From assembly GCA_030762895.1 (NCBI GenBank), contig CM061065.1, forward strand, positions 72,648,200 through 72,712,199: DNA of 64,000 nucleotides, written 5' to 3'. This stretch comes from Sophora flavescens (taxonomy: Eukaryota > Streptophyta > Magnoliopsida > Fabales > Fabaceae). Both the position numbers and the translations under genes were made by a program. Shown here piece after piece: positions 46,714 through 56,440 of the stretch. Positions within the stretch are counted from its first letter, which is position 1. Each line of letters begins with the position of its first letter. A model generated the notes under the pieces. It searched no databases. It worked only from the letters and a program-made list of their open reading frames with translations, and was not told where the DNA came from.

Positions 46714-47859
46714 ATGGCACCCAAGAGCCTTCTGGAAACTCTGACTGAGAAGACCAAGTTATCTACCACTAAACTGAAGAAGGTTCACCCTGGAAGGGTC
46801 CCTAACTTTGATGAACTCAGAACTAAGGGTTTGGACGTTCTTCTTGAACTCGCCCATGCTAGTTGGTGACCCTTCTTTCATCTTCAAGAAATGGTCTTCC
46901 CTGCTCTTGTTAGGGATTTCTGGAGAACCGCTAAAATCTACAAGGAAGACACCACCTCTATGATCATCGGAGATGTGGATGATGACCATGTCTTCATCAC
47001 TCATGAATCATTTGCTGAAGTGATTGGATGCCCACGTGAAGGTGATGGGTACTACAAGGAATGTCTGAAATCTGTTGGAGAAGAAAATGTGAACATGGTT
47101 CTATATGGAGTTCCAAAACCTAGGAATCTAGATTCCAAGTATCTGACTCCTAAGGAAATATTTCTTCATGTCCTTTTAATTAACTGTGTAATGCCTAGGA
47201 CTGGATCTAGGAATCATGTGAGCAAGATAGAAAAATTTGCTATCTACCACCTGATTCTTCGGATTAAAGTAGACATTACAGATTTAATGTTTAGATATAT
47301 GGAGAAAGCTGCCAAAGGAAAGGATAAAGACTATCCTTTTGGGATGATCATGAAAAGAATTTTTAGGACAAACAAGCTGAAGGACTTAAGGAAAGCATGT
47401 TTTGCTGATCTCTGCACAAAGATCACTACAAAAACTCTGTCTTTGATGAAGATCACTCTGACCCTAACCACTGAGCCAATTGCTGAAGCATCATAATCAG
47501 CACCTGCTCAATTGGAAGAATCTCTCACTATCCCTTATGTCAAGGCTAAACACTTTGTGGAGCCTGTTGAAGAAGAAAGGCCTCAGCTACAGAGGAAGAA
47601 AAGGGAAATTGTTGAATCCTCTGCTCAAGCATCTGCTGAGCTTATATTTTTCAGAATGCTGTTAAGAATCCTGCTCAGGTTGTTGAACCTGCTGCTCAAA
47701 CTGCTGCTTCTGCCTTTGTCCTTAATGCACTTAGTGTTACTAAGGTGTTCAAAAGGAAGAGAGCTGTGCAAGCCGAGGGGAAGTCTCAACAAGAAGGGAT
47801 TGTTATCCCTAAGAAAAAGAGGACACCTGTAACCAAGAGGAGTTGGTTCTACTTCCAAC
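46714..47859 (+). pseudogene. D ORF3: 'putative plant transposon protein' domain, truncated by T1
   Basis: It starts at the ATG at 46,714 (MAPKSLLETLTEKTK), the same start as A's ORF3. A TGA near 46,866 and a TAA at 47,494 are the only stops in 260 codons of the same frame. The conserved block VMPRTGSRNHVSKIEKFAIY lies near 47,190-47,250, followed by SLMKITLTLTTEP. After a frameshift near 47,650, the sequence matches A's basic segment (VIPKKKRT) until T1 interrupts it at 47,860. The Pro-rich tail seen in A is absent. Domain identity is by resemblance; function is unknown. Confidence 0.7.
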
Positions 47860-50283
47860 TAATAAGCCTCTAGCTTATCTAGTTTTATAGATAGTAAGAC
47901 CACGTTTTTTGTGCTAATTATTCAAGTTTAATCTCATTTTCACCCAAATTTGGCTTTAATTGTCCTCGAGTAACATTTTGAGTCTTTTAAGTAGTTTTTA
48001 TGATATTTTGGTTAATTTTGAGTCAAATAAAGCAATTAATACTATTTTATATTTTCGGGTTAAAAGTGAAGCTCAAGGAAACTTGGAAAATTGAAGAAAA
48101 TAAGAAAAAAGAAAGAAATTTCAAGGTTTTACCCTGGGAGGCAGTGCTCACCCCATGAGCCAGAGTTGATGCTGAGAAAGGAATTAGGATCTTTCAAGCT
48201 CTCCCCACGAGCAAGGATTCGCCCCGCGAGTCAGACACAAAATCTGAGAGAGTTCTGTCTCGCCCCGCGAGTCAATCTTCGCCCGCGATGATTCAAATCT
48301 GCTTGCAGCCAAAGTCACGTGAACTAAAGTTACGCCGGAGCCCACATGATGGTTTTGAAGTACAAATCAATTGGCATTTGGATTATTATGATTAAAAGTT
48401 AATTCAATTGGCATTGAGATAAAAGATTGGGTATGGATAAAAATTGCATTAAAAGAAACAGATTGGAATATCTTGCATTTGAAGGGTCCCACGTACTGAC
48501 GTACATCAACAAGAAAAGGAGAAGATCATAGCATTAAAGATGAAAGAAATTAATTGGCTTTGGCAAATTGGTGTTAAAATGAAGCTTCAGTGGCTAGTGG
48601 CTTATCAAAATACCCCAAACTTAAACTTTCCTTGTCCCCAAGCAAACTAAAAGTCAAAAAGACTCAAAACTGGGAACGCTAAATGGACTCAATTATTTTC
48701 GCACAAAATTCATGCAATTTTTTCAATTCAATTGCAATCAATGTTTCCCCCTTTTGGTTGAAAGCAGATCTGGTTCTAACTCCTTGAGATGGACTTCCAA
48801 TGATAAGATCTTCTGGATGATAGGTCTTGAATTACCAGTCTTCCTTCTCATTATGAGTTTCAGACGTGTCAGCACTCGTGTGATTTTCAGTCACGTCTAC
48901 TTTTGACCTGTCTACCTGCAATATCATCTTCTAGATCTGATAGTTCCCTATCAGTCTTCAAACTATCATTAAACTTTACATGAATTGATTCTTCTACTAC
49001 AGAAGTTCTAGAGTTAAAGATTCTAAAAGCTTTGGATATTTCAAAATATCCAATGAATATGCCTTTAGAATTGAATACAATTAGAATTGAATAGCAATAT
49101 TGCTTTTCAATTAGACTTGGATCAAATAGTTGGCCCACGTGAGAGAAGGAGGATTGAAATTGCCTCTTTAATTGGCAATTTAAGCGACGCACAAGGTCAG
49201 CAAGCAGTACCGCACAGGGACATACGCGAGAGATATTAAATTGCAATTGATATACAAGTAGCAATTGCGATAACAATTTTATAAGATAGAGGTTTTGGCA
49301 GAAGAAGCAATTGTGTCATGTCTCACGTGAAAGATCTCATCCTAATTAAATTAGGAGATTGAGACTTCAATATATACACATGTAGCGTAGTAAACGCAGA
49401 AAAGGGGGCAGTACAGAAAGGAGGGGCAGTACAAAACCGAGGGGGGCTAGTGCCATTCTTGTGGAGTCCCAGTACCACATTATCATCTTCATTTTCTTCT
49501 TTGTTTCTCTTGGAGCTGAGTCTCCCTAGTTTAGGATTATTTTCTGTTCTCTTTTCATTTATTTTGTTTTGAACGTGATGAGGAGCTAATCCTCTTTTCT
49601 AAGGGATCGATGAAGCCACTCATGACGGCATAGTTTCACTGTGATATTTGTTTTCCTGTTCCTAATCGTAATTCTTGTTTCTTAATTCTGATTTGTTTGC
49701 GTTAATCAAAAGGTACCATGGTTAACTAGTCTAGTGCGTTGATACTGGCAAGAGATTCGTACTTAGGACTTGAATTAAGAACACCTTTTGAATATTACTA
49801 GGGATAGAATAGGAAAGCGGTGCAATCACTATAGGGAACCAATAACTTAAAGAATCTAATTGTGAGTTGAACATAACGACAGATTGACAACTTGCAAGTG
49901 TGGATATTTCCTTTTGAAAATCAGCAGTGACATTAGGATAATTGAGGGTTCCCGGTTGGCATGTAATTGAACATAGGGGTAGAAATAATCACTTGACTCT
50001 ATTGATTAATTGGGTAGATGAATTCGTGAACTTAGATCTCACTATCATAATCCAGATAATTGATTAGATAACGTTTTTTATCTTGCTTTAATTTAGTTTT
50101 TTATTATTTGATTTATCCCAACAAACTCTCACCTTCTATCTCATCTTTGACTTGGTCAATTATTAGTTATCTTCTTCAAATCTAGATAAATTGGTCACCC
50201 AATCCTTGTGTTCGATACTCGGTAATTACTTACCGTTTTAATTATTACTTACTTCGATCCGGTACGCTTGCTGGAGCCCATCA
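47860..50283 (+). repeat. 5' LTR of T1, with inverted insert
   Basis: It starts TAATAAGCC (the expected TG is mutated) and ends GAGCCCATCA. CGCCCCGCGAG words are at 48,180-48,290. A TATA-like ATATATACACATG is near 49,372, and the leader includes GATGAGGAGCTAATCCTC and GGGATCGATGAAGCCA, shared with T2. Segments of AATTGGC/GCCAATT words at 48,360-48,600 and 49,070-49,270 flank the inverted block. Confidence 0.7.
48757..49067 (-). pseudogene. inverted fragment of D pol (integrase-RT linker)
   Basis: The minus strand matches D positions 43,334-43,679 at high identity, with one internal gap of about 35-45 bp. It keeps D's own stop (GACTGGTAATTCAAG), whereas A has GACTGGAAGTTCAAG, and it has D's AAGGAGTTAGAAC rather than A's AAGGTGTTAGAAC. 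The source was therefore D itself or a very close relative. It encodes nothing usable. Confidence 0.85.
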
Positions 50284-50289
50284 AGTTTT

Positions 50290-50307
50290 TGGCGCCGTTG
50301 CTAGGGA
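50290..50307 (+). promoter_or_regulatory. primer-binding site of T1 (tRNA-Asp type)
   Basis: TTGGCGCCGTTGCTAGGGA follows six bases after the LTR end. Apart from two changes it matches the tRNA-Asp PBS of E and of Athila-like elements. Confidence 0.75.
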
Positions 50308-50412
50308 TTAGCATAATCAATTTTCTTTATTGGGAGAAAATAATTATTTTTGAACAAGTCCAATTTTTTTTCTCTTTGATTTCTTTACTTTCACTTGGTC
50401 TTGTGAGTTTTT

Positions 50413-51257
50413 GTGTATGCAAGGTACTGTTCTAGCCGGAAGATTTGCTATACAACCCAGAAAGTCGTAGGACCAAAAAAAAAGGGAGTGAAGCCACACA
50501 TGGACCATCATTACTATCCAAGCAGGAAATATCAACTTGATTGGCTCGTTCTTGATGGTATTGTCAATAAGCATGTGAAGATATACTCAAAAGAGGAATG
50601 TAATTCCTATTTGTCATCTTTGCAACCACCTCCACACTTCAAGCTGGATCCCGATTTGCTAACGATTCTTTGGGATATATATGTTTATTGTTTAAGCCTG
50701 AGCATAGAGCGTATGAAGGTGGAAGTTAGTCCCATGATTCGGAAGGCTAAAATACGACCAGGGGAACCTGCTAGAAAGATAGCGGCATCGCTAATTGACA
50801 ACTTTCAGAAGTTAGAAGAACAAGCTAGTTAAATTTATAAATTGCTAGCAGAAAAGCCGCAAGAGACTCAAATTGTAGAGAATGTTGTTACTATCATGGA
50901 CTTGAATGAAGATGAAGTGGTGGTGAAAGATGATTCAAGAGGAGAGGATCATGAAGAGGAGTGCAAGGAGGAAATATCTCCTATTGTTCCTTTGCAAGGG
51001 ACAAATGAGACCAATTATGTGAAAAATACTTCTCTCACCGTTCCAACCAAGGAGATAAGTATGTTGGTTTGCATGCGTGTGTGGATATAACAAAGTTGGT
51101 GCCTTCTATTTGTCTACCACATTGCTTTCTGAGAATACCAACATTGGAATTGAAATCATTGCCTAGGCATTGGGAGTATTCATCAATAGCGGCAAAGGCT
51201 CTAAGGTCGCCTCAAAAAGTTATGGTCCTAGTGCTTTATGGAGGATCTATTTACTAA
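50413..51257 (+). pseudogene. T1 interior ORF, unidentified, one stop and one frameshift
   Basis: A frame of 139 codons (50,413-50,832) ends at a TAA and continues in the same frame to about 51,090 through an acidic segment (DLNEDEVVVKDDSRGEDHEE). A shift then leads to a frame ending at 51,257 with CVDITKLVPSICLPHC and LELKSLPRHWEYS. The last part faintly resembles the region before RT in Athila-type polyproteins. The first part (LDWLVLDGIVNKHVKIYSK, IRPGEPARKIAASLIDNFQ) I do not recognise. It occupies the gag position after the PBS. It may be a decayed gag-pol remnant or an acquired gene fragment. Confidence 0.4.
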
Positions 51258-52772
51258 AAGGCCATTCTTGGAGGAGGTGAGTTACCATTTAATCCGGGGG
51301 GAAGTGAGCTCATCATAACAATTGAAGAAGTCAATGGAATCGCCCCACACTTGCTTCTTCCATCTCCACTCCACGATCCATAGGATCCAGGAGGAATGAC
51401 TTACATCTTGGGCATCTCTTGGTCTTTATACCACAAGCTATGGGATCCGGGTGGAAGCGTCTTCATGAGTTTTTCTAAACCCTTCCCTTTTTAAATATCT
51501 TTCTTTTCTTTGCTTGAATCATATGTGAGTGAGTCTTGTGTTGGTAAGATTGAAGGGATTTTAATTGATTTAGCATAGATGGATTGCATGATAAATGTTG
51601 ATTTTTGATGATTCCCCCCTATGTTTTGAAATTTTGAAAATTGATTCCCATGAAAAATTGAAGATTGACCTTTGAGGATTTTTATTGTGATTGCATGATA
51701 TATGACAAGTTTAGGGTGAAGGGGTGCTCACATTAGGGATGTATCTCGGTCAAATAATTTGCTAAAAATGTGCAGGTGATGAATTTGAGCCTCCAACATT
51801 GTTTTTAAATTGTGTGAATCACTTTTAAGCTGCACTTTCCCGGATTTGCTTGAATCTTGTCATGGTTTCCATATCTATATGTTGCATCAAATGATTTAGG
51901 CAATTTTCTTTGCAATAGCTACTTGACGAAATATGAACCAACCTTTATAGATGTTCCCTAGTTAGCCACATTGAGACTTAAAGACTTTTATTCTTAGTAA
52001 CCTTACAATACAAGCCATGAATCCGTAAAAACCAAGTTAACCCAATCTTAGGATTTAGAAGAGCATGGAAACTTAGCAATGTAGGTGTTGTTTGGAAACT
52101 AAGTTTGGGGTGCCTACAAAGTTTATCATGTTGTTTTGGTTGAGAAGAAGAAAAATAAAAAAGGTTGAAGCCAAAGGCAAAAAGAAACAAAGAAAGGTAC
52201 AAAAATGTCAAAAAGGGTATTAAAAGAAAAAGGTTGTAGCCACCCAAAGTGAAAGAATGAAAAAGAAAAATGGAAAAAGGAATTAGAGTGAAAATATAAA
52301 GGTAAAAAGTTATGCTCTCTTAGTTCCTAGGATCTAAGCCTATACATTTCTATATCCTACCTTTAGCCACGCCCCATTACAACCTTTAAAAGACCTTTTG
52401 ATGTTGCATACATGTTTTTGTGGGAACTTTGTTTGAAATGAAAATCAAATTCATGGAAAGTGCTCTTAAAATGTGAAATTGGGTGAAAGTTGTTATCCTA
52501 GAAAAATTGAGCGAATAAGTGAATTACTAAATGCCCTTGTGAGGAAGGCAATTGTTTGAAATTGGTGATCTCCCTTTTTGTGTGTAACTTGGATCCTTTT
52601 CTTAGATTAATGATTGCATGAATGATGAATTTTTCTTTGTTTAAAGTAAATGAATGTGGGGATTGTATTGATGGATAGGGGGGAACATTGAGTCCATTGA
52701 GCTTTCCCAGTTTTGAGTCTTTTTGACTTTTAGTTTGCTTGGGGACAAGCAAAGTTTATGTTTAGGGTATTT
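51258..52772 (+). other. non-coding 3' interior of T1
   Basis: There is no convincing gene. GGATCCAGG and GGGATCCGGGTGG near 51,380-51,450, followed by AT-rich DNA, are similar to T2's interior (about 55,100-56,440), including GATGGATTGCATGA and GTATCTCGGTCAAA. It ends in the polypurine-like region GCTTGGGGACAAGC and AGGGTATTT before the 3' LTR. Confidence 0.6.
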
Positions 52773-53213
52773 TGATAAGTCATTGACTTATCTAGTTTTA
52801 TAGCAAGTAAGGCCACGGTTTTTGGGCTAATTATTCAAGTTTAATCTATTTTTCGCCCAAATTTGGCTTTAATTGTCCTCGAGTAACATTATGAATCTTT
52901 TAAGTAATTTTTAGGATATTTTGGTTAATTTTGGGTCAAATAAAACAATTAATGCTATATTATATTTTCAGGTTAAAAGTGATGCTCAAGGAAACTTGGA
53001 AAATTGAAGAAAATAAGAAAAAGGGAAATTTCAAGGTCTCGCCCCGCGAGCCAGAGTTGATGCTGAGCAAGGAATTGGGATCATTCAGGCTCGCCCTGCG
53101 AGTAAGGATTCGCCCCGCGAGCCAGACATAGGAAATATGAGAGCGCTCTGTCTCACCCCGCCAGACAATCTTCGCCCCGCGAAGATTCAAATCTGCTTGT
53201 AGCCAAAGTCATG
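52773..53213 (+). repeat. 3' LTR of T1, truncated
   Basis: It starts TGATAAGTCATTGACTTATC, carries CGCCCCGCGAG words at 53,040-53,180, and breaks off at AAAGTCATGTGA, where D's 3' LTR remnant begins. Confidence 0.8.
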
Positions 53214-53640
53214 TGATAAAAGAATACTTGTTTGAGTGTGAGCCTGGAGAGGCTAGGTGTGAAAATAATACTTGTATTGTAATATGATCAGTTATAGTAG
53301 AAACTTGGTGCTGCCAAGAAACTGGACGTAGCCCTGTGTATTTTGGGGTGAACCAGTATAAAACTCTTGAGTGATATTCCGCTTCCCTTATCTCTTTAAT
53401 TTGCTTAAGTATTATTTGTTTAAGCTATTAACTTGGGGAGTTATTGTTGTGAATATCAATCTCTGCTTTACCCTTCTCTGTACGTGTGTGTGTTCTATCT
53501 TAAATTTAGATGTGTCACTCTTCTAAATTTCTGTTGTCTTATTTTTGCTTGTTGTGCTTGCCAAAATAATTTTCAAAGTTTCCTAAAAAGTTGGTAAACA
53601 CAATTCAACCCACCTTCTTGTGTTAACTTAGGTTATTTCA
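53210..53640 (+). repeat. 3' LTR remnant of D
   Basis: It corresponds to 23,600 onward of the 5' LTR (AAAAGAATACTTGTTTGA) and ends GGTTATTTCA at the TCCTA duplication. U3 and the polypurine tract are gone. The join with T1 shares the bases GTGA. Confidence 0.85.
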
Positions 53641-53645
53641 TCCTA

Positions 53646-53837
53646 CACCTCCTGCCATACAAATCCACATACGATGCCATCCCGATACTGCTGTGAAAAC
53701 TGTTATTATATGCAAACTCAATCAACAGCAAGAACTCATCCCAACTGCCAATATGCTCTAAAACACAAGCCCTCAAAAGATTCTATAATGACTAAATCGT
53801 CCTCTCATCCATCCGTCTGATGATGATAATTAGAACT
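53646..53837 (-). pseudogene. B integrase, middle part
   Basis: The minus strand encodes HHQTDG (usually HPQTDG) followed by a degraded segment at the catalytic Glu position, then HIGSWDEFLLL-like and FAYNN-like residues in shifted frames, up to YGRRCR. D is inserted there. The left part ends at the GAACT duplication of T2. At least one stop and frameshift are present. Confidence 0.7.
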
Positions 53838-54913
53838 TGATAAGCCTCTGGCTTATCTAGTTTTATAACTAGTAAGACGGTGGTTTACGTGCTAATTAGT
53901 CGAGTTCAATCTCGTTTTCACCCAAATTTGCCTTGTTTTGTTCCTAAGTTGGACTTTGACTCATTTTGCGTCTTTTGTGTAGTTTTTAGCTTCTTTTGGA
54001 TAGAATTACGCTTGTGGTTGCTTGTGTTGTTTTCAGGTCAATAAGTGAAGCTTTGAGAATTAAGGAAAGTCAAGAAATAGTGGAGATTGCCATTCTGGAG
54101 ATTCTCGCCCCGCGAGAGTTTGAAGACCCGGGAAGACAGAGACCATCACGGCCTAGCCGTGATGGATATCACGGCCGTGAACTAAAATCCACACAAGTCA
54201 GAGACCATCACGGCCTAGCCGTGATTTATATCACGGGCCGTGAAAAGAAGGTTCGCGTCGCGAGACGTCCTTCGCGTCGCGAGTGTTTGAACTCCAGAAA
54301 AGCGCCAGAGACAGAGACCATCACGGCCTAGCCGTGATGTATATCACTGGCGTGACCTAAAAGCCACACAAGTCAGAGACCATCACGGCCTAGCCGTGAT
54401 TCACATCACGGGCCATGAAAAGAAGGCTCACGTCGCGAGACATCCTTCGCGTCGCGAGGGTTTAAATTCCAGGAGTGCGCCAGAAACAGAAGCCGTCACG
54501 GCCTGGCCGTGATGACCATCACGGCCGTGACGCGTGGCCTCCCTATAAATAAGGCACTGCAGAACAGAATTGGAGAACTTTTTGGATCAGAATTTTGAGA
54601 GATCTTTGTAACCCTTATTCTGGAGCTGCGTCTCCCCTTCTCTTCTATTTTCTTATTCTTAGGCTTAGGATGAATTCCGATTGTACGTGCGTCGTTGTTA
54701 CGGACATGAGGAGCTAATCCCCTTGTCTAAGGGATCGATGAAGCCACCCATGGCGGCATAGTGCTCATGTGATTGTATATCTCCTTCTCCTTTAATTCAA
54801 TTATTGTTTTCCAATTCTGCTTTCATTGTGTTGATCATATGTTTATAGTGATTCACTAGTTAAACGTGTTTGAGGCCGAGAGGCGATTCGCGTTTTAGAA
54901 CTTGAATTGGGGC
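53838..54913 (+). repeat. 5' LTR of T2 with palindrome array, 3'-truncated
   Basis: U3 contains four copies of ATCACGGCCTAGCCGTGAT (first at 54,147), several shorter ATCACGGCCGTGA variants, CTCGCCCCGCGAG at 54,104 and GCGTCGCGAG words. The TATA box CTATAAATA follows at 54,543-54,551. After GAACTTGAATTGGGG the sequence departs from the 3' LTR. Confidence 0.9.
54543..54551 (+). promoter_or_regulatory. TATA box of T2's LTR
   Basis: CCCTATAAATAAGG lies about 20 bases after the last palindromic word. The other LTR has the same box at 57,188-57,196. Confidence 0.65.
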
Positions 54914-56440
54914 AGTGGAATTAGAAGGGACCTCTGGAAAGCAAGTGTTTCTTCTGGATTAGCCCTTAGGGGTGACTTGAGTCAGGCTCGGGACGTTAAA
55001 CAAGCGCTACTTGGGAGGCAACCCAAGCTAGGTATCCCTCTCTTCTCCTAACTTTTGTTCTGTTTTTGATTTTTGTTTATGTTTTTGTTTGTCACTCTTG
55101 AATAATTTGAGAAGATCAAGAGTTGTTGTATGAATGATGTGTCGGCAAGCTTTTTGGATTTTGATTAAATGGAGCATAGATGGATTGCATGAATTATATT
55201 GACCATTGATGATTTCCCCCTAGGTTCTAATAATAGAAAAGTTGATCCCCACTTAAAAATTGAAAATTGAACTTTGAGATTTATTATGATTGCTTGATTT
55301 ATGATAAGTTTGGGGTGATGGGGTGCACACACTAGGAATCGTATCTCGGTCAAACAGTTTTCAAAATGTCCAGGTGAGGATTTGAGCCTCCAACTCTGTT
55401 TTTGAATGTGTGAATCACTGTAAGTTGCACTTTCCCGAATTTGCTTGAATCTCTATATGGTTTGCATGTTTATATGTTGCATCAAATGATTTAGGCAATT
55501 TTCTTTGAATTAACTACTTGGCCATAAATTGAACCAACCTTGATGAATGATCCCTAGTTAGCCACATTGAGCCTTGAAGCCTATTGTTCTTGATGACCTT
55601 ACATTACAAGCCATTAACTCAGAAAAACCATGATTTTCCCCTATCCTAGGATTTAGGAGAGTATGGAATTTTAGCTTTGTGAGTGTTGTTGTGGAACTAA
55701 GTTGGGGTGGCTACAAGTTCATGAATCATAGTTGAGAAAAAGAAAAACGGAAGTAAGGGCCGAAGGCTTGAAAGAAAAAAGAAAAAAAAAGGGTGATAAA
55801 AAGCATTGAATATGTGCCAAAAAGGGCAAAGAAAAATAAATATAAAAAGGAAGAGGTGTGTAGCCACCAACTGCAAGGAAGAGAATAATATGAGAGTGAA
55901 TTCAATTGTTGTGATATTAGTTTCATGCTCTCATTGATCCTAGGGACTTAGCCTCTATCCTTTGATTATCCTACCCTTAACCAGGCCCCATTACAACCTT
56001 TGAAAGACCTATTGATGTTGCGTGCATGTTTTCGTGGGAACTATGTTTGAGATGAAAATCAAATTCATGGGAAGTGCTCTTAGAATGTGAAAGTGAGTGA
56101 AAAGTTGATAGCCTAGACAAACTTGAGCGAATGAGTGAAATACTAAATGCCCTTGTGAGGAAGGCAATTGTTTGAAATAGGTGATCTTCCTTTGTGTGTA
56201 TCTTTGAGCCTCAACTTAGAGTAAAGATGGCATGAATGATAAATTCTCAATTGTTTAAAGTAGATGAATGTGGGGATTACATTGATGAAAAAGGGGGGGG
56301 AAATCAAAGAAGAAAAACTGTTTTGTAAAGTCGCATGAAATTTGTGCGAAATCGATTGAATCCCTTAAGCTTGCCAAGTCTTGAGTCGTTTTTGAGTTTT
56401 AGCTTGCTTGGGGACAAGCAAGGTTTAAGTTTGGGGTGTT
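54914..56440 (+). other. non-coding interior of T2
   Basis: No ORF of note. It contains CGCTACTTGGGAGGCAACCC (55,007), shared with E. Near its end are GCTTGGGGACAAGC and AAGTTTGGGGTG, the polypurine-like end. Parts correspond to T1's interior. Confidence 0.6.

Larger units (their letters stand above)
47860..53213 (+). mobile_element. T1: T-family (Athila-like) element, rearranged and 3'-truncated
   Basis: The 5' LTR is 47,860-50,283, the PBS 50,290-50,307, the interior 50,308-52,772, and the 3' LTR starts at 52,773 but ends after 0.44 kb at 53,213. The LTR starts share TCTAGTTTTATAG and the hairpin of the family. The 5' LTR holds an inverted block (about 48,600-49,067) made of T-family polypurine-end sequence and a D pol fragment. 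Because the right end is deleted into D's 3' LTR, no target duplication remains. Confidence 0.75.
22488..53640 (+). mobile_element. element D: Sirevirus-like Ty1/copia retrotransposon with five nested elements
   Basis: It starts TGTTGAGACCTCA, ends GGTTATTTCA, and is flanked by the perfect duplication TCCTA (22,483-22,487 and 53,641-53,645) inside B's integrase. It has a 5' LTR, an exact tRNA-iMet PBS, gag, protease, integrase, RT, RNase H, spacer, ORF3 and the last 0.43 kb of the 3' LTR. It hosts F, G, E, T0 and T1. The element itself sums to about 9 kb. It is the same family as A but on the opposite strand. Confidence 0.9.

Noticed and set aside
48887..49276. 129-codon minus-strand frame as an independent gene
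   Set aside because: Its C-terminal half is the inverted D pol fragment and the rest is T1 LTR. It is a chimeric frame without a start context.
53996..54331. Frames over the T2 U3 array (also 56,690-56,953)
   Set aside because: The near-identical peptides in both LTRs reflect LTR duplication. The region is upstream of the TATA box and built of palindromic words.
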